A program made the translations under genes and the position numbers. Under the pieces are notes generated by a model that saw nothing but the letters and a program-made list of their open reading frames with translations, was not told the origin of the DNA and ran no database searches. Of a DNA stretch of 29,141 nt, positions 27,260 to 29,141 are shown one piece after another; position 1 is the first letter of the stretch, and each line of letters starts with the position of its first letter. The stretch spans positions 1-29,141 of the forward strand of contig JBEPTZ010000052.1 of the NCBI GenBank assembly GCA_041691815.1, written 5' to 3'. Origin of the DNA: 70-18 sp041691815. GTDB lineage: Bacteria > Pseudomonadota > Alphaproteobacteria > Acetobacterales > Acetobacteraceae.

Positions 27260-29141
27260 CTACGCCGGGGTGAGGTGGATGCGCTGGGTGGCCGCCGCAT
27301 CGACCGCCGCACGCGAGTACAGCAACGGCACATACTCGCCGGCAGCCCACAGTGGTGCCAGGTCGCCGTAATGCGCGCTGCGCGGATCACCGGACTGGCC
27401 CGGCGCGTTGATCGCCCGGCTGTTGTCCCAGGCGCCGACGTCCAGCACCATGCGGAACGAGGCGCCGGCGGTGACGCGGAAATCCGTCGCGCGGTAGGTG
27501 GCGTTCATCACCGTGGACGGCGAACCGCCCTTCGCCAGCGGCCCGACATCCGGCATCCCGGCCGCGACCCGGCCGAGCTTGTGCTCGAAATAGCCGTGAT
27601 GCAGCCGGCCCCATTGCCAGGTCGCCGGGTCGCTGCCCTGCCGCTTGCGCAAATCGGCCACCGCCGCCGCCAGGGTGCGCAGCAGCACCGCATCGCGATC
27701 CGGCAGGCGCTCGTCGGGCGTCTCCAGCAGCGCCAGCAGCGTCTCGGTATCGCCCGGCACCAGCAGCGCCCGCACCACCTTGTCCGGCGCGATGCGGTCC
27801 AGCAGCGCCGGCTTCAAATGTTTGGTCCACCACAGCTCGTGCAGCGCCGCCGGCGCGCTGTCGCGGGACAGCTGGAAATCCCAGCCGCGCAGCAGCGCCA
27901 GCGCCGCCGCGGCGTCGCCCTCGGCGCCGGCCAGCCCGGCCAGGATCGGCGCCAGCCGCCGCGCCGGGATCGACAGCGCGTCGGTCTGCAGCGCCATCGA
28001 ATCCGCCAGGCTGTGCTTCGGCTGCGTGTCGAGTACCTGGTGGATGCGGTTGGTGCGCGAGCGCTCCGACCACTCGAAGCCGATCCGCCGCGCGTCGATC
28101 GGGTAGTCCTCCGGCAGGTTCATCTCGTTGGCGGTGGCGACGAAGCCGCGCGCCGGGTTGACGCTGTGCGGCAGGTCGTCGCGCGAATGGAAGCCCTGCC
28201 ATTCGTAGCGCCCGTCGCCGGGCACCGGCAGCAGCCCGTCCCAGTTGGTTCGCACCGGGGTGAGGCCGCAGGCGAACCAGGCGATGTTGCCGTTGCTGTC
28301 GGCGTAGATGTGGTTGGCCGACGGCACCTTCCAGCCGCGCAGTGCGGTCTCGTATTCGTGCACGCTCTTTACCTGCATGATCGCCAGCGAGCTGAGATAG
28401 GCCGAGGCCCCTGGCTCGAACCACACCGAGCGCACCGCGAAGGCACGCCCGCTGCCTTCATGCACCACCGGCCCGTGGCGGGTGAATTTCAGCACCACCT
28501 GCTGGTCCGGCGCCCCCTTCACCGGCACCGCCTCGCGCAGCACCCGCATCTTTTCCCAGCCGCCCTGGTACCGGTACTGGTCCGGGTCGGCGGGGTCGGT
28601 GTCATAGACATAGATATCCTCCTGATCCATCGGGAAGATGGTCAGGCAGAATGCCGAGGTGCCGTTATGGCCGAACGAGATGCCCGGCGCCGCCGGCTCG
28701 CCGCAGCCGATCGCGTCCAGCCCCGGCCCGGTCAGGTGCACGATATAGCGCAGCGACGGCAGCGCATGGGCGCGATGCGGGTCGCTGCCCAGGATCGGCC
28801 GGCCGGTTTCGGTACGCGACGGCGCGATCGCCCAGTTGTTCGAGCCTTGCAGATACACGTCGCCGAGGTCGCCGACCCCGGTCCATTTCCAGGCATCCTG
28901 CATCGTCGCCGCCAGTCGCTCGGGCGAAAAATCCGGCGCCGCGACTGCCAGCTTGAACACATCCAGCACATCGGCGGGGACGCTGGCCAGGTCCAGCCCG
29001 TCCGGCACGATCGCCGACCAGGCCGGCTCCAGCGATTTGCGTGCCAGATCGGTGCGCTCGTCCGGGGGGGGCCGGGCAAAGGGGCCGGGCCCCCCCGACC
29101 CCACAGATGGCGACCAACCAGGAGCTGGGGGAGGGCCCCGC
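27260..29141 (-). CDS. Penicillin acylase family protein (5' end cut by the window edge)
   Basis: An Ntn-hydrolase of the penicillin/AHL acylase family; such enzymes are exported, cleave themselves, and hydrolyse amide-linked acyl groups. The nucleophile Ser begins the beta chain in QGSNNWAI (Ser codon 28841-28843), followed by SDPHRAHALP and the FGHNGTSAFC region; NHIYADSNGNIAWFACG, then FVATANEMN are usual beta-chain motifs. The spacer before the Ser has VPDGLDLASVPADVLDVF, typical of the linker end. The alpha chain and signal peptide are missing: recognisable sequence stops near 29060, and the last 80 bp encode Gly/Pro-rich residues unlike the family although the frame stays open. The 3' end abuts the aldose epimerase gene. 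Confidence 0.87.
   Translation of the reverse strand, partial: RGPPPAPGWSPSVGSGGPGPFARPPPDERTDLARKSLEPAWSAIVPDGLDLASVPADVLDVFKLAVAAPDFSPERLAATMQDAWKWTGVGDLGDVYLQGSNNWAIAPSRTETGRPILGSDPHRAHALPSLRYIVHLTGPGLDAIGCGEPAAPGISFGHNGTSAFCLTIFPMDQEDIYVYDTDPADPDQYRYQGGWEKMRVLREAVPVKGAPDQQVVLKFTRHGPVVHEGSGRAFAVRSVWFEPGASAYLSSLAIMQVKSVHEYETALRGWKVPSANHIYADSNGNIAWFACGLTPVRTNWDGLLPVPGDGRYEWQGFHSRDDLPHSVNPARGFVATANEMNLPEDYPIDARRIGFEWSERSRTNRIHQVLDTQPKHSLADSMALQTDALSIPARRLAPILAGLAGAEGDAAAALALLRGWDFQLSRDSAPAALHELWWTKHLKPALLDRIAPDKVVRALLVPGDTETLLALLETPDERLPDRDAVLLRTLAAAVADLRKRQGSDPATWQWGRLHHGYFEHKLGRVAAGMPDVGPLAKGGSPSTVMNATYRATDFRVTAGASFRMVLDVGAWDNSRAINAPGQSGDPRSAHYGDLAPLWAAGEYVPLLYSRAAVDAAATQRIHLTPA
29064..29097. 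repeat. GC-only inverted repeat at the right edge
   Basis: GGGGGGGCC (29065-29073) and GGCCCCCCC (29088-29096) are perfect complements around a GGGCAAAGG-type loop. It coincides with the point where the acylase sequence stops making sense. It may be an inserted intergenic repeat or an assembly artefact at a contig end. Confidence 0.55.

Overview
The window is about 29 kb of GC-rich (roughly two-thirds G+C by eye), gene-dense chromosomal DNA. Gene content and style point to an alphaproteobacterium, most likely of the Acetobacteraceae/Rhodospirillales: class Ia ribonucleotide reductase, an ispB / DUF2007 / TrmN6-like block, a YcjX-YcjF pair, cysteine-free HemB, LeuCD, and GTG/TTG starts. The family-level placement is inference. 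No rRNA, tRNA, CRISPR array, phage or recognisable transposase gene was seen. Both window edges cut genes: nrdB on the left and a penicillin acylase on the right.

Layout. 1-5900: end of nrdB, a SCO1-type copper chaperone and a small hypothetical gene; then a tRNA-methyltransferase-like gene with a DUF2007 gene, divergent from polyprenyl diphosphate synthase (ispB), which runs into ycjX and ycjF. 6000-8170: a divergent ClC-type anion channel, convergent with an SDR dehydrogenase. 8270-12580: a tight run of serine hydrolase, CBR1-like SDR, L-idonate 5-dehydrogenase-like MDR and hemB. 12714-16785: an FkbM methyltransferase, a gene-free stretch of about 470 bp, then an M81 (MlrC) metallopeptidase and a class V aminotransferase, all on the minus strand. 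16882-18914: leuC-leuD. 18937-24159: ornithine-cyclodeaminase-family gene, acyl-CoA dehydrogenase, FOXRED1-like FAD oxidoreductase and a ThDP enzyme. 24298-29141, all minus: alanine dehydrogenase preceded by a 24-codon leader-like ORF and two hairpins, a nucleotidyltransferase, aldose epimerase and penicillin acylase.

The most unusual feature is a family of AT-rich intergenic elements in an otherwise GC-rich window. Three full copies of 123-125 bp (15147-15269, 21198-21322, 24167-24290) and three partial copies (7383-7424, 13921-14004, 26325-26366) are visible. A full copy has two related arms in inverted orientation. Each arm carries its own A/T hairpin, and the arms flank a GGAGACTCC/GGAGTCTCC palindrome. 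All six copies lie in the same direction as the gene just upstream and start 0-26 bp after its stop codon. In three copies the far hairpin lies just before the next start codon; in the two convergent copies it ends 6-7 bp from the opposing stop codon. One hairpin shows a compensatory base-pair change. This looks like a non-autonomous, structured repeat used as a terminator or intergenic RNA element.

A second notable locus is the 24-codon ORF at 25589-25663. Its Shine-Dalgarno region is complementary to about 15 nt of the 16S rRNA 3' tail, and two hairpins separate it from ald. Other points of interest are an SDR whose catalytic Tyr is Asn, an acyl-CoA dehydrogenase with Pro at the usual catalytic Glu position, a ClC protein without the GSGIP motif, several perfect short tandem duplications, and a suspicious GC-rich junction inside the acylase at the right edge.
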